From: Enterobacter pseudoroggenkampii
Lineage (GTDB): Bacteria; Pseudomonadota; Gammaproteobacteria; Enterobacterales; Enterobacteriaceae
Direction of reading: 5' to 3'
Length of the DNA: 64,000 bases
NCBI RefSeq assembly: GCF_026420145.1
Contig: NZ_JAPMLV010000001.1
Span: 1,798,001-1,862,000, forward strand
Shown here piece after piece: positions 38,512-49,103 of this stretch (the first letter of the stretch is position 1; each line of letters starts with the position of its first letter). Made by a program: the position numbers and the translations under genes. The notes under the pieces are model-generated. The model did no database searches. It was not told the DNA's origin and saw only the letters and a list, made by a program, of their open reading frames with translations.

Positions 38512-39159
38512 TCAGTGCAGCAAACCGGGGAAAATGCTTTTAATACCTGTAACGATAAATTCAATCCCTAACGCCATCAGCAGCAGGCCCATGATACGCG
38601 TTATGACGTTAATGCCCGTCTGACCCAGTAAGCGCACCAGCCAGGGTGCCATGCGGAACACGCCCCAACAGCAGAGCGCGAAAATGGCAATCGCCACTGA
38701 AAAACCAATCAGGTGCATCAGGCTATGATAGCGCGTCCCCCAGACAATGGTTGAACTGATGGCACCAGGACCGGCCATCAGCGGTAAGGCCAACGGCACT
38801 ACGCCAATGCTTTCGCGGATAGCGGTTTCTGACTTCTCTTGTTTATTCTGCTTATCCTCGCCCAGCTTACCGCTGATCATGGACATGGCGATGGTCACCA
38901 CCAGGATCCCACCCGCAATGCGGAAAGAGTCGATCGAAATCCCGAAGAGCTGGAGAATGGCGTCACCCAGAAAAAGAGAGGTGAGCAATATGATCGCCAC
39001 TGACAGGTTAGCGGTCAGGTTGGTCTTGTTCCTGGCCGCCGCCGTCTGGTAACTCGTCATACTAATGAAGACAGGAATGATCCCCACCGGGTTGACCAGG
39101 GCAAACAAACCAATAAAAAATTTAAAGTACGTTGGAAAATCAAAGAGCGTTTGGATCAC
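38512..39159 (-). CDS. ychE: MarC-family integral membrane protein YchE
   Basis: 215 residues with six predicted membrane helices. It begins MIQTLFDFPTYFKFFIGLFALVNP, and the family signature LPLMAGPGAISSTIV lies in the middle. It has the same length as E. coli YchE. MarC proteins are not in fact established as antibiotic exporters, and the function is open. It is divergent from adhE across a 477-base regulatory region and ends at its own terminator. Confidence 0.95.
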   Translation of the reverse strand: MIQTLFDFPTYFKFFIGLFALVNPVGIIPVFISMTSYQTAAARNKTNLTANLSVAIILLTSLFLGDAILQLFGISIDSFRIAGGILVVTIAMSMISGKLGEDKQNKQEKSETAIRESIGVVPLALPLMAGPGAISSTIVWGTRYHSLMHLIGFSVAIAIFALCCWGVFRMAPWLVRLLGQTGINVITRIMGLLLMALGIEFIVTGIKSIFPGLLH

Positions 39160-39636
39160 GTTTTGCTCCGCTTATACACATGCCCTGGACTGACAATTCG
39201 TCATGAGAAATCGCGCTGAAGATACCCTTTTTATTAGCATACTTCACTCGAAATCTGTGCCAAAACGTTATCATTTCAGGATGTTAAACATATGTATAAT
39301 CAATGATAGCGCCGCTTCCAATACTTACGTAATTATTTAACACTGGAAAAATCAGCACGAAATAACCCTGCTGAAAGGTATCAGCTTGGGGGAAAATTGA
39401 CACAGATCATGATTTCCGTACTCAGAAGTGAGTAATCTTGGTTACACCCCCAGGGAGATCACCTGACAAAAGGGATGATGCCAAGGTAAGGCTCTTTTAG
39501 TAAATTAGTGTGCTGACGCAGAAAGTAACTCTTTGTTTTACTTTGTGTTACGCAAGTCGTATCGGCTCTGTCTATACTGTGTGACGTATCGAGCGCTGGT
39601 TTACTAAAAGAGTTTAAACATTATCAGGAGAGCATT
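39160..39636. promoter_or_regulatory. adhE upstream regulatory region
   Basis: 477 bases between ychE and adhE. In E. coli adhE has a long leader controlled by Cra, Fis, NarL and redox state. Visible here are an FNR-like TTGACACAGATCAT (39397–39410, two mismatches) and the ribosome site CAGGAGAGCATT before the ATG. No gene is supported in it. Confidence 0.45.
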
Positions 39637-42315
39637 ATGGCTGTTACTAATATCGCTGAACTGAACGCCCTCGTCGAGCGCGTTAAAAAAGCCCAGCGTG
39701 AATATGCCAATTTCACCCAAGAACAGGTTGATAAAATCTTCCGCGCGGCCGCACTGGCTGCTGCAGATGCTCGAATCCCTCTCGCTAAAATGGCCGTTGC
39801 CGAATCCGGCATGGGTATCGTGGAAGATAAAGTGATTAAAAACCACTTCGCTTCCGAGTATATCTATAACGCCTATAAAGATGAGAAAACCTGTGGCGTG
39901 CTGTCCGAAGACGACACCTTCGGTACTATCACCATCGCTGAACCTATCGGCATCATCTGCGGTATTGTTCCGACCACTAACCCAACGTCTACCGCTATCT
40001 TCAAATCGCTGATTAGCCTGAAGACCCGTAACGCAATCATCTTCTCTCCACACCCACGTGCGAAAGACGCGACCAACAAAGCTGCGGATATTGTCCTGCA
40101 GGCGGCGATCGCTGCTGGCGCACCAAAAGATCTGATCGGCTGGATCGACCAACCTTCCGTTGAGCTCTCCAACGCCCTGATGCATCACCCGGACATTAAC
40201 CTGATCCTGGCGACCGGTGGTCCTGGCATGGTTAAAGCGGCATACAGCTCCGGTAAACCAGCCATCGGTGTGGGCGCCGGTAACACCCCTGTTGTTATCG
40301 ACGAAACCGCTGACATCAAACGTGCCGTTGCGTCTGTACTGATGTCTAAAACCTTCGATAACGGTGTGATCTGTGCATCTGAACAGTCTGTTGTTGTTGT
40401 TGACTCCGTGTACGACGCCGTTCGCGAACGTTTCGCCAGCCACGGCGGCTACCTGCTGCAGGGCAAAGAGTTGAAAGCAGTTCAGGACATCATCCTGAAA
40501 AATGGCGCGCTGAACGCCGCTATCGTGGGTCAGCCAGCGTACAAGATTGCTGAACTCGCAGGCTTTACCGTTCCGGCAACAACTAAAATCCTGATCGGTG
40601 AAGTAAAAGTTGTCGACGAAAGCGAGCCGTTTGCACATGAAAAACTGTCTCCAACGCTTGCAATGTACCGTGCGAAAGATTTCGAAGACGCGGTAGAAAA
40701 AGCCGAGAAGCTGGTTGCCATGGGTGGTATCGGTCACACCTCTTGTCTGTACACTGACCAGGATAATCAGCCAGAGCGTGTTGCTCACTTCGGTCAGATG
40801 ATGAAAACTGCCCGTATTCTGATTAACACCCCTGCTTCTCAGGGTGGTATCGGTGACCTGTACAACTTCAAACTCGCACCTTCCCTTACTCTGGGTTGTG
40901 GTTCCTGGGGTGGTAACTCCATCTCTGAAAACGTTGGTCCAAAACACCTGATCAACAAGAAAACCGTTGCTAAGCGAGCTGAAAACATGTTGTGGCACAA
41001 ACTTCCGAAATCTATCTACTTCCGCCGTGGCTCACTGCCAATCGCGCTGGATGAAGTGATTACTGATGGCCACAAACGTGCGCTCATCGTGACTGACCGT
41101 TTCCTGTTTAACAACGGCTACGCTGACCAGATCACCTCTGTGCTGAAAGCGGCTGGTGTTGAAACTGAAGTGTTCTTTGAAGTTGAAGCTGACCCTACCC
41201 TGAGCGTTGTGCGTAAAGGTGCTGAGCTGGCTAACTCCTTCAAACCAGATGTGATTATCGCACTGGGTGGTGGTTCCCCAATGGACGCCGCGAAAATCAT
41301 GTGGGTCATGTACGAACATCCTGAAACCCACTTCGAAGAACTGGCGCTGCGCTTTATGGACATCCGTAAACGTATCTACAAGTTCCCGAAAATGGGCGTA
41401 AAAGCGAAAATGATCGCGGTCACCACCACTTCCGGTACCGGTTCAGAAGTCACGCCATTCGCGGTAGTAACGGACGATGCGACAGGTCAGAAATACCCGC
41501 TGGCTGACTATGCCCTGACCCCAGACATGGCTATCGTCGATGCGAACCTGGTCATGGATATGCCGAAGTCACTGTGTGCGTTCGGTGGTCTGGATGCGGT
41601 AACTCACGCCCTGGAAGCTTACGTTTCTGTACTGGCGTCTGAGTTCTCTGACGGTCAGGCTCTGCAGGCTCTGAAACTGCTGAAGGAAAACCTGCCAGCG
41701 TCCTATAACGAAGGGTCTAAAAACCCGGTAGCACGTGAACGCGTTCACAGTGCAGCAACCATCGCCGGTATCGCGTTTGCGAACGCCTTCCTGGGTGTTT
41801 GCCACTCTATGGCGCACAAGCTGGGTTCACAGTTCCACATTCCTCACGGTCTGGCGAACGCCCTGTTGATCAGCAACGTTATTCGTTATAACGCTAACGA
41901 CAACCCAACCAAGCAGACTGCTTTCAGCCAGTACGACCGTCCGCAAGCACGTCGTCGTTATGCTGAAATCGCAGACCACCTTGGTCTGAGCGCACCGGGC
42001 GACCGTACTGCTGCGAAGATTGAAAAACTGCTGGCATGGCTGGAAAGTCTGAAAGCTGAGCTGGGTATTCCTAAATCTATCCGTGAAGCGGGCGTACAGG
42101 AAGCTGACTTCCTCGCTCATGTAGATAAGCTGTCTGAAGATGCATTCGATGACCAGTGTACAGGTGCCAACCCGCGCTACCCACTGATCTCCGAGCTGAA
42201 ACAGATTCTGCTGGATACTTTCTACGGTCGTGAGTTCAAAGAAGGTGACGTTGCCGCTGTGAAAACAGAAGTTCCGGTCATCAAAGCTGACAAGAAAGCG
42301 AAGAAAAGCGCTTAA
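39637..42315 (+). CDS. adhE: Bifunctional acetaldehyde-CoA / alcohol dehydrogenase
   Basis: Reduces acetyl-CoA to acetaldehyde and then ethanol during fermentation, forming long spirosomes. It is 892 residues. The N-terminal aldehyde dehydrogenase domain (about 1–440) has the catalytic Cys246 in [10 protein letters not shown] and the NAD motif GVGAGNTP. A linker joins the C-terminal iron-dependent alcohol dehydrogenase (about 450–870), with [23 protein letters not shown] and the Fe-binding histidines in [11 protein letters not shown] and HIPHGLANA. The Lys-rich tail ([10 protein letters not shown]) is normal. Codon use is that of a highly expressed gene, which explains long antisense open frames. 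Confidence 0.98.
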   Translation: MAVTNIAELNALVERVKKAQREYANFTQEQVDKIFRAAALAAADARIPLAKMAVAESGMGIVEDKVIKNHFASEYIYNAYKDEKTCGVLSEDDTFGTITIAEPIGIICGIVPTTNPTSTAIFKSLISLKTRNAIIFSPHPRAKDATNKAADIVLQAAIAAGAPKDLIGWIDQPSVELSNALMHHPDINLILATGGPGMVKAAYSSGKPAIGVGAGNTPVVIDETADIKRAVASVLMSKTFDNGVICASEQSVVVVDSVYDAVRERFASHGGYLLQGKELKAVQDIILKNGALNAAIVGQPAYKIAELAGFTVPATTKILIGEVKVVDESEPFAHEKLSPTLAMYRAKDFEDAVEKAEKLVAMGGIGHTSCLYTDQDNQPERVAHFGQMMKTARILINTPASQGGIGDLYNFKLAPSLTLGCGSWGGNSISENVGPKHLINKKTVAKRAENMLWHKLPKSIYFRRGSLPIALDEVITDGHKRALIVTDRFLFNNGYADQITSVLKAAGVETEVFFEVEADPTLSVVRKGAELANSFKPDVIIALGGGSPMDAAKIMWVMYEHPETHFEELALRFMDIRKRIYKFPKMGVKAKMIAVTTTSGTGSEVTPFAVVTDDATGQKYPLADYALTPDMAIVDANLVMDMPKSLCAFGGLDAVTHALEAYVSVLASEFSDGQALQALKLLKENLPASYNEGSKNPVARERVHSAATIAGIAFANAFLGVCHSMAHKLGSQFHIPHGLANALLISNVIRYNANDNPTKQTAFSQYDRPQARRRYAEIADHLGLSAPGDRTAAKIEKLLAWLESLKAELGIPKSIREAGVQEADFLAHVDKLSEDAFDDQCTGANPRYPLISELKQILLDTFYGREFKEGDVAAVKTEVPVIKADKKAKKSA

Positions 42316-42328
42316 TTGACAGCAAATG

Positions 42329-42357
42329 AAAAACCCGCCTTTATGGCGGGTTTTTTT
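42329..42357 (+). terminator. adhE terminator
   Basis: AAACCCGCC/GGCGGGTTT stem followed by T7. It also faces the 3' end of tdk. Confidence 0.92.
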
Positions 42358-42380
42358 ATGTCTGAATAACAAAGCTGACG

Positions 42381-42995
42381 TTATTTTCTGTTGTCGTGCT
42401 GAATCGCCGTCAGCGAGCCTACAGACAGCGCTTCTTTATAATGCTTACGACAGACCGATACATAGCGTTCATTACCGCCTATAACCACCTGCTCACCATC
42501 TGCATAAGGTTTTCCTGCCTGGTCGAGACGAAGCACCATACTGGCTTTGCGACCGCAGAAGCAGATCGTTTTTAATTCGACGAGTTTATCCGACCAGGCG
42601 AGCAAATACTGACTCCCGGCAAAGAGCTCACCGCGAAAATCCGTCCGCAGCCCATAGCACAGAACAGGGATATCAAGCTCATCAACCACCTCGGAAAGCG
42701 CGTGAACCTGTTCACGCGTCAGAAACTGGCTCTCATCGACCAGGACACAGTGAATAGGCCGCTCAGCATGTTCCGTGCGAATGTCCTCAAACAGATCGGT
42801 TTTCGGGTTAAACAGCCTGGCAGGTGACGAGAGTCCTATTCTGGAGCTCACCTTCCCTGCGCCAAAGCGATCGTCAATCTCAGCCGTATAAACAACGGTA
42901 CGCATCCCGCGCTCCTGGTAATTGTACGAGGATTGCAGCAGCGCGGTGGATTTACCGGCATTCATCGCCGAATAGTAGAAATACAGTTGTGCCAT
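42381..42995 (-). CDS. tdk: Thymidine kinase
   Basis: Phosphorylates thymidine with ATP in nucleoside salvage (type II kinase). It is 204 residues from [17 protein letters not shown]. The P-loop is SAMNAGKST at about 9–17, DESQF is the Walker B-like catalytic Glu region, and the zinc site uses CFCGRKA and VCRKHY cysteines. An extended in-frame start 28 codons earlier is not conserved. It converges on adhE and is divergent from hns across about 550 bases. Confidence 0.97.
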   Translation of the reverse strand: MAQLYFYYSAMNAGKSTALLQSSYNYQERGMRTVVYTAEIDDRFGAGKVSSRIGLSSPARLFNPKTDLFEDIRTEHAERPIHCVLVDESQFLTREQVHALSEVVDELDIPVLCYGLRTDFRGELFAGSQYLLAWSDKLVELKTICFCGRKASMVLRLDQAGKPYADGEQVVIGGNERYVSVCRKHYKEALSVGSLTAIQHDNRK

Positions 42996-43545
42996 TGGCC
43001 GTAAAACCCTAATCAATGTGTAATATTCCCGATGAGTCATTGTACCATATTTTGTCAGGTCATCAGCGATACAGCGCACAGAGGATGTAGTTCAGCGCGG
43101 CGTTCAGAACCTTCTGTTTTCGAAAATAATCCGTTAAAACATGAAGTAAACGCATGCAGCCAGGCCAATATGTTATATGTTAAGCCCAACATAACACTTG
43201 TTTTTATAGTGGAATCACCGTTCATTAAAATTCACCATTTATTAACTATTTCAGCCTTAACATCACGGGGGGGTACTAATACAAAAGGCTGATATTTATC
43301 CGCCGCAACTATAATTCCTGCGGTAAATGTCACAAAAAAAAGAGGCAATCAACCGGACAAAGCAGGTTGATGTGATAACAAGCGAGACTGTCGGGTGATG
43401 AAATTTAAGTTAGCGTAATTAATAATAGTGAGACGATTTAGTATTTTTTGAATTCCTTACATTCCTGGCTATTGCACATATGAATTTATGGCTCTATTAT
43501 TAGGTCAACAAACCACCCCCCCATTATAAGTTTGAGATTACTACA
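42996..43545. promoter_or_regulatory. tdk / hns divergent intergenic region
   Basis: 550 bases, AT-rich and probably curved. The hns promoter should lie near its right end. It contains a run of seven G (about 43266) and a run of seven C (about 43513), both odd in this AT-rich setting. An 86-residue open frame at 43032–43292 has no recognisable family and is not called. No RNA gene was recognised. Confidence 0.45.
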
Positions 43546-43959
43546 ATGAGCGAAGCACTTAAAATTCTGAACAACATCCGTACTCTTCGTGCGCAGGCAA
43601 GAGAATGCACCCTCGAAACGCTTGAAGAAATGCTGGAAAAATTAGAAGTTGTAGTTAATGAACGTCGCGAAGAAGAAAGCGCTGCTGCTGCTGAAATCGA
43701 AGAGCGTACTCGTAAACTGCAGCAATATCGTGAAATGCTGATTGCTGATGGTATCGATCCAAATGAATTGCTGAACAGCATGGCTGCGGCTAAAACCGGT
43801 ACCAAAGCCAAGCGTGCTGCTCGTCCTGCTAAATATAGCTACGTTGACGAGAACGGCGAAACTAAAACCTGGACTGGCCAGGGTCGTACTCCTGCTGTTA
43901 TCAAGAAAGCCATGGATGAGCAAGGTAAACAGTTGGATGACTTCCTGATCAAGGATTAA
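43546..43959 (+). CDS. hns: Nucleoid-associated silencer H-NS
   Basis: Global DNA-binding protein that silences AT-rich and horizontally acquired DNA. It is 137 residues, as in E. coli. The N-terminal coiled-coil dimerisation region (about 1–65) is followed by a linker. The C-terminal DNA-binding domain has the AT-hook-like core [12 protein letters not shown] (about 108–119), whose QGR loop enters the minor groove. ATG 43546 has a weak ribosome site, as is typical of this gene. The AT-rich island at 19.1–20.7 kb is the kind of DNA it would silence. Confidence 0.98.
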   Translation: MSEALKILNNIRTLRAQARECTLETLEEMLEKLEVVVNERREEESAAAAEIEERTRKLQQYREMLIADGIDPNELLNSMAAAKTGTKAKRAARPAKYSYVDENGETKTWTGQGRTPAVIKKAMDEQGKQLDDFLIKD

Positions 43960-43977
43960 TCACGGCACATTCAGAGA

Positions 43978-44004
43978 AATCCCGCATATTGCGGGATTTT
44001 TTTT
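43978..44004 (+). terminator. hns terminator
   Basis: AAATCCCGCA/TGCGGGATTT hairpin with a very short loop followed by T8. Confidence 0.92.
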
Positions 44005-44107
44005 AACCTAAATTTGTCCCAAACATCCTCTTACACTCTGTCATAAAGCATTATTTAACAACTTTATCGACTGTACTTTCAGACAGGTTTTCGGGAGTGG
44101 TACAGGC

Positions 44108-44141
44108 ATAAAAAAACCGGTGGGCAGCGCCTCACCGGTTT
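44108..44141 (-). terminator. galU terminator
   Basis: AAACCGGTG/CACCGGTTT stem, 10-base loop with an internal pair, followed by T-run on the minus strand. Confidence 0.88.
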
Positions 44142-44161
44142 CGAACATTTACAACCGTGGC

Positions 44162-45070
44162 TTATTTCTTAATACCTACGCTCTCTTTGAGCCAGGTTTT
44201 AAATTCTTCGCCAAGGGTATTGTGGCGGATACCATATTCAACAAACGCCTGCATATAACCGAGCTTATTACCGCAGTCATGGCTCTTACCTTTCATATGG
44301 TAGGCCTCAACGGTCTCTTTCTCGATCAGCATATCGATGGCATCCGTCAGCTGGATCTCATCACCCGCTCCTGGAGGCGTTTTAGCCAGCAGAGGCCAGA
44401 TTTCAGCACTCAGGACATAGCGACCTACAACAGCAAGGTTTGAAGGGGCTACATCGGCTTTAGGCTTCTCTACGACGCCAACCATTGGCACACTTTCACC
44501 CGGCTCAAGGTTAACGCCTTTACAGTCAACCACACCGTATGCCGTTACGTCTTCAACAGGCTCAACCATAATCTGGCTGCTGCCGGTTTCGTCGAAACGT
44601 TTGATCATTTCAGCCAGGTTATCCTGAGAAAGATCGGATTCGTATTCGTCCAGAATAACGTCAGGCAGAATTACCGCTACAGGCTCATCACCCACAACAG
44701 GATGCGCGCACATAACAGCGTGACCCAGACCTTTAGCCAGCCCCTGACGAACCTGCATAATGGTGACGTGTGGAGGGCAAATAGACTGAACTTCTTCTAA
44801 CAGCTGACGCTTAACACGCTTTTCCAGCATGGCTTCAAGTTCAAAGCTTGTATCGAAATGGTTTTCGATAGAGTTTTTAGATGAATGCGTAACCAGCACA
44901 ATTTCAGTGATGCCGGCTGCAATGCATTCATTAACGACATACTGGATTAATGGCTTATCAACCAGAGGCAACATCTCTTTAGGAATCGCCTTAGTTGCTG
45001 GTAACATCCTGGTCCCCAATCCCGCTACCGGGATAACGGCCTTTCTGACTTTCGAATTTAGGGCAGCCAT
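44162..45070 (-). CDS. galU: UTP–glucose-1-phosphate uridylyltransferase
   Basis: Makes UDP-glucose for LPS core, trehalose, galactose metabolism and osmoregulated glucans. It is 302 residues, as in E. coli. The nucleotidyltransferase motif [19 protein letters not shown] is at about 17–35, followed by [10 protein letters not shown] and the sugar-binding VVEKP segment. It is in the usual place between hns and rssB. It has its own terminator, with a 200-base gap upstream for its promoter. Confidence 0.98.
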   Translation of the reverse strand: MAALNSKVRKAVIPVAGLGTRMLPATKAIPKEMLPLVDKPLIQYVVNECIAAGITEIVLVTHSSKNSIENHFDTSFELEAMLEKRVKRQLLEEVQSICPPHVTIMQVRQGLAKGLGHAVMCAHPVVGDEPVAVILPDVILDEYESDLSQDNLAEMIKRFDETGSSQIMVEPVEDVTAYGVVDCKGVNLEPGESVPMVGVVEKPKADVAPSNLAVVGRYVLSAEIWPLLAKTPPGAGDEIQLTDAIDMLIEKETVEAYHMKGKSHDCGNKLGYMQAFVEYGIRHNTLGEEFKTWLKESVGIKK

Positions 45071-45270
45071 TCAAATTCTCCTGAGCTGTTCAAGTTTTGA
45101 ACTTTTATGCAATAAATAACGCGTTGAGTATATCAGCCTCGCCCCGCAGTCCGGGTCTGAAAAGAACGCGTTGCCGATCAATTAGGATAAATACGCATGA
45201 AACCGGGCAGCGATAGTAGCACTCCCCGCAAAACACAGGTAAAGCAATCTTAAAATTACGATCCAATTGC

Positions 45271-46284
45271 TTATTCCGTGGACAACATTAAGCGTAGCCG
45301 TCCCCCGGCGCCCCAAATTTGGCACTGCCAGGAGGAACAGCGGTGGCTAATTTGATTAAGATACGCCGTTCCCAATGTCCCAAGCGGCACACCGTTACTC
45401 ACCTGAATATGGTGTTCACCGGTATTCAGTGATGCATTGAGACCGGCTGAAACGAGGATCAGATTCTTTAAACCGCTGTGGTAATAGCCGACCAGCAGCG
45501 GGAACTGTCCTGGCAAATTGGCCTGACGAAAAAGCTGGTTTACCTGTTTGAGTAAACTGCCTAACTCCGGCAACCGTTGCCCCTGATGGGATAACTGTTC
45601 CTGCAACAAGCCATTAAATAGCGCACGAAGAAGTAACGCGGCTAATACACCGTTATCCCCCGCCCGGGTGACATCCAGAGAATAAAACGCAAGGTCGGAA
45701 TCTGACAGTGGTGCAATATCAAGCACCAGTCCTGGCTGATCAGCGGCCACCAGCTGGCGATAATTTACACGGCAGTGTGAAATAGTTTGCTGGACGGGCG
45801 GCTGGAGTTCTTGCAACAGTTTCGCCGCAGCAGGCGGATTACTCACCAGAGCGTCCCAGTCCTGGAAAAGACGCTCCTCTTCCTCTACCCGGGAATTAAA
45901 CATATTCGGATAAAGGCACGCTAAGACCGTTTCCCGCAATCTATGCAAATCCTTGACTGGTTTGAGCAGAATATCCTGTACCCCAAGACGTAATGCTTTG
46001 GCGATATCCGCCATGTTCTCGGTGGCAGAGATCACCAGAATCGGCGTCTGATTACCTTCGTTACGCAGATGTTCAACCAGCTTCAGTCCATTCATGCGCG
46101 GCATCGCAATGTCGCAAATCATCAAATCGGGCGTAATGCTAATCATTTTTTCCAGGGCGTCGATGCCATCTTCAGCCAGTGACGTCATTGCGCCCAGCGA
46201 GGATAACCACGAATCCAGTAGCGATCGGAAAACGGGCTCGTCTTCAACAATCAAAATGTGTTTTCCGGCCAATGGCTGCGTCAT
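45271..46284 (-). CDS. rssB: RpoS-adaptor response regulator RssB
   Basis: Delivers the sigma factor RpoS to ClpXP for degradation (also called SprE, Hnr, MviA). It is 337 residues. The receiver domain (about 8–125) has phosphoacceptor Asp58 (MICDIAMP), acidic Glu14/Asp15 and Lys in LLKPVKDL. The C-terminal half is a degenerate PP2C-like domain that contacts RpoS. It is downstream of rssA on the same strand. In E. coli the gap between them carries an RpoS-dependent promoter that feeds back on RssB, and the 91-base gap here could do the same. Confidence 0.97.
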   Translation of the reverse strand: MTQPLAGKHILIVEDEPVFRSLLDSWLSSLGAMTSLAEDGIDALEKMISITPDLMICDIAMPRMNGLKLVEHLRNEGNQTPILVISATENMADIAKALRLGVQDILLKPVKDLHRLRETVLACLYPNMFNSRVEEEERLFQDWDALVSNPPAAAKLLQELQPPVQQTISHCRVNYRQLVAADQPGLVLDIAPLSDSDLAFYSLDVTRAGDNGVLAALLLRALFNGLLQEQLSHQGQRLPELGSLLKQVNQLFRQANLPGQFPLLVGYYHSGLKNLILVSAGLNASLNTGEHHIQVSNGVPLGTLGTAYLNQISHRCSSWQCQIWGAGGRLRLMLSTE

Positions 46285-46298
46285 GGTTCCTCCCCTGG

Positions 46299-46346
46299 CT
46301 GACAGTAACTAAATAGTGGCATGCGATCGGCACTATCGCCTGTCAG
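46299..46346. repeat. Nested inverted repeats between rssA and rssB
   Basis: Outer arms CTGACAG (46299–46305) and CTGTCAG (46340–46346), inner arms ATAGTG (46313–46318) and CACTAT (46331–46336). They sit in the rssB leader/promoter gap and could fold in RNA or bind a dimeric regulator. Confidence 0.5.
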
Positions 46347-46375
46347 ATTTTGCTGAAGTAGTCAAAAAAAGGTGC

Positions 46376-47278
46376 TTAACGTGCGGTCTGCACAAAAGGC
46401 AACAATTCGTCCATTTTCTTTTCGACGGCTAACGAGCCCGCTGCGATGGCGGCCTCAGCCCGATGGAAATCAAGGGTAGAGATTTGCGGACAGTACGGCT
46501 GAATAAGAATATCCGGAGGATCGCCTGCCATACGGTTACGTTTAAGGCGGTTCTCAAGTACCTGAATTGACGTGGTCATGATTTCTATCGCCGTCGGTGC
46601 GGTAACCGAGCGACGTGCGGCCATACGCCCGATTCTTCCGCGCAGGCGTTCATGCCAGGCCAGTTTCTCGCCCTCAACATCTTCGCTCTGGAGATTGACC
46701 GGCATGAGATCCTGCTGCATCAGGTGGGCGTCGTGCTGCAGGTCGACGGCAATCACGATATCCGCCCCCATTGCGCGCGTCAGAGAGATGGGAACCGGGT
46801 TAACGACGCCACCGTCGACAAGCCAGTAACCGTTGTGTGGGACAGGCGCCATGAGCCCCGGCATACTGCAGGAGGCACGCACGGCAAGATGGATATCCCC
46901 TTCGGTGAGCCAGAGCTCGCGTCCTGTACTGAGGTTCGTCGCGACGGCGCCGAAAGGCATCTGACAATCGGTGAAGTCTTCGAGAGGCATAACCTGGCGG
47001 AACTGGTTAAACACGCGTTCGCCGCGCAGCAGCCCACCACGCTGCCACGAGAGGTCCATCAGACGCAGCACGTCCCAGTAGCTGAAGGAGCGCACCCACG
47101 TCTCGAGTTCCGGAAGCTTCCCGCACGCGTAAGCGGAGCCGACAAGCGATCCTATTGAACACCCTGCGACAATATCAATGTCAATGCCCATCTTGTTCAA
47201 GGCATTAATTACGCCGATGTGTGACCACCCCCGGGCTGCACCTGAGCCCAGCGCCAGTCCAATTTTAACCTTTCTCAT
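46376..47278 (-). CDS. rssA: Patatin-like phospholipase family protein RssA
   Basis: 300 residues from MRKVKIGLALGSGAARG. It is a patatin-type alpha/beta hydrolase: oxyanion loop GSGAARG at 11–17, nucleophile Ser41 in GCSIGS, catalytic Asp155 in DGG. An enzymatic substrate is not established. A longer in-frame start 14 codons upstream is not conserved. It is upstream of rssB in a two-gene operon and divergent from ychJ. Confidence 0.95.
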   Translation of the reverse strand: MRKVKIGLALGSGAARGWSHIGVINALNKMGIDIDIVAGCSIGSLVGSAYACGKLPELETWVRSFSYWDVLRLMDLSWQRGGLLRGERVFNQFRQVMPLEDFTDCQMPFGAVATNLSTGRELWLTEGDIHLAVRASCSMPGLMAPVPHNGYWLVDGGVVNPVPISLTRAMGADIVIAVDLQHDAHLMQQDLMPVNLQSEDVEGEKLAWHERLRGRIGRMAARRSVTAPTAIEIMTTSIQVLENRLKRNRMAGDPPDILIQPYCPQISTLDFHRAEAAIAAGSLAVEKKMDELLPFVQTAR

Positions 47279-47392
47279 TAGCCCTGTTTTACTTCCCCTG
47301 GATTCCTGACATAGCGTCAACGCAACAGCTCAGTTAACATAGTGCTACCCGAAGCGTTTAACGCCTTTATTTTTTGTTCCAGGAAGAGAATC

Positions 47393-47851
47393 GTGTCTCA
47401 ACTCTGCCCCTGTGGTAGCGCTCTGGAGTATAGCCTATGTTGCCAGCGATATCTGTCTGGCGATCAGGTTGCACCAGACCCGTCACACCTCATGCGTTCA
47501 CGGTACACTGCTTTTGTGATCAAGGACGCAGACTACCTGATTAAAACCTGGCATCCATCCTGCCGCGCAGCCGATTTCAAACAGGACATCGAAGCCGGGT
47601 TCGCGAACACGCAGTGGCTCGGCCTTACCGTCTATGAATCCGCAACAGGCAGTCATGTTGACGAAGGTTACGTCAGCTTTGTTGCCCGTTTTAGCGAGAA
47701 TAATAAACCGGGTGCCATTATCGAGCGTTCCCGGTTCTTAAAGGAAAGCGGGCAATGGTATTATATTGACGGAACGCGCCCACAGTTTGGTCGTAACGAT
47801 CCCTGCCCGTGTGGTTCAGGTAAAAAATTTAAAAAGTGTTGCGGGCAGTAA
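47393..47851 (+). CDS. ychJ: SEC-C motif protein YchJ
   Basis: 152 residues from GTG 47393 ([13 protein letters not shown]), with AGGAAGAG upstream. It is flanked by two Cys-rich metal motifs: N-terminal CPCGSxxxYSLCC, and C-terminal [20 protein letters not shown], the zinc-binding type found at the SecA C-terminus. A NTF2-like core lies between. Function is unknown, although ychJ (renamed YecA/AscA-like family relatives) suggests protein-targeting contact. The earlier ATG reading adds a non-conserved leader. Confidence 0.93.
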   Translation: MSQLCPCGSALEYSLCCQRYLSGDQVAPDPSHLMRSRYTAFVIKDADYLIKTWHPSCRAADFKQDIEAGFANTQWLGLTVYESATGSHVDEGYVSFVARFSENNKPGAIIERSRFLKESGQWYYIDGTRPQFGRNDPCPCGSGKKFKKCCGQ

Positions 47852-47897
47852 TGCCTGACAACCCAGACTTCGCAAATACAAACAGGATTTCCCGGCG

Positions 47898-48740
47898 ATG
47901 CAATCATTACAACGTAAAGTTCTGCGCACCATCTGTCCCGATCAAAAAGGACTGATCGCACGAATTACCAACATTTGCTACAAGCATGAACTGAATATCG
48001 TGCAGAACAACGAGTTCGTTGACCACCGTACCGGTCGCTTCTTTATGCGTACCGAGCTGGAAGGTATTTTCAACGACACCACCCTGCTTGCCGATCTGGA
48101 CAGCGCGCTTCCGGAAGGTTCCGTGCGCGAACTGACCCCAGCGGGTCGACGCCGCATCGTGATCCTGGTGACCAAAGAAGCACATTGTCTGGGCGACCTG
48201 CTGATGAAAGCCAACTACGGCGGTCTGGACGTTGAAATTGCTGCCGTTATTGGTAACCATGAGACGCTGCGCACGCTGGTCGAGCGTTTTGATATTCCGT
48301 TCGAGCTGGTGAGCCACGAAGGCCATACCCGTGAAGAACACGACGATCTGATGGCGCAGGCCATTGAAGCGCATAACCCGGACTACGTGGTGCTGGCGAA
48401 ATACATGCGCGTGTTAACGCCATCCTTCGTAGCGCGTTTCCCGAACAAGATCATCAACATTCACCACTCGTTCCTGCCAGCCTTTATTGGTGCGCGTCCT
48501 TACCACCAGGCGTACGAGCGCGGCGTGAAGATCATCGGTGCGACCGCGCACTACGTGAATGACAACCTGGATGAAGGTCCAATCATCATGCAGGACGTCA
48601 TTCATGTGGATCACACTTACACTGCTGAGGACATGATGCGTGCGGGTCGTGACGTTGAGAAGAATGTGTTGAGTCGTGCGCTGTATCAGGTGCTGGCGCA
48701 GCGGGTCTTCGTGTACGGCAACAGGACCATCATTCTTTAA
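47898..48740 (+). CDS. purU: Formyltetrahydrofolate deformylase
   Basis: Hydrolyses 10-formyl-THF to formate and THF, supplying formate for PurT and balancing one-carbon pools. It is 280 residues, as in E. coli. The N-terminal ACT domain (about 7–85; ICPDQKGLIARITNIC) is the regulatory part that senses Met/Gly. The formyltransferase-like domain follows, with the catalytic Asn-His-Asp set visible in INIHHSFLPAF and DEGPII. ATG 47898 follows TTTCCCGGCG. It is upstream of the tRNA-Tyr pair, as in E. coli. Confidence 0.97.
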   Translation: MQSLQRKVLRTICPDQKGLIARITNICYKHELNIVQNNEFVDHRTGRFFMRTELEGIFNDTTLLADLDSALPEGSVRELTPAGRRRIVILVTKEAHCLGDLLMKANYGGLDVEIAAVIGNHETLRTLVERFDIPFELVSHEGHTREEHDDLMAQAIEAHNPDYVVLAKYMRVLTPSFVARFPNKIINIHHSFLPAFIGARPYHQAYERGVKIIGATAHYVNDNLDEGPIIMQDVIHVDHTYTAEDMMRAGRDVEKNVLSRALYQVLAQRVFVYGNRTIIL

Positions 48741-48821
48741 TCTTTCGGAAAATGAATTGATTAGCTTTGCGCCTTTACGGATAAAAAGCAGGCAAACGAC
48801 TTCATTTCCCTAAAGGAATGC

Positions 48822-48849
48822 TTTACAGGGGCGTCTCATTTGATATGAT
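48822..48849 (+). promoter_or_regulatory. tyrT-type stable RNA promoter
   Basis: -35 TTTACA (48822–48827), a 16-base spacer, -10 TATGAT (48844–48849), then the GC-rich discriminator GCGCCCC characteristic of stringently controlled tRNA promoters. Confidence 0.9.
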
Positions 48850-48898
48850 GCGCCCCGCTTCCAGCAGGAAGTAGGCCAGTAAAAAAGCATTACCCCGT

Positions 48899-48983
<85 letters not shown>

Positions 48984-49018
48984 TCTCTCAGCACGACCTC
49001 AAAATTTGAATTACCCCT

Positions 49019-49103
<85 letters not shown>

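Noticed and set aside
39604-40998. 464-codon minus-strand frame antisense to adhE
   Set aside because: Shadow of the strongly biased adhE codons; adhE has complete, well-placed catalytic motifs.
43032-43292. 86-codon frame between tdk and hns
   Set aside because: Low-complexity, no family, overlaps the tdk start region; treated as intergenic.
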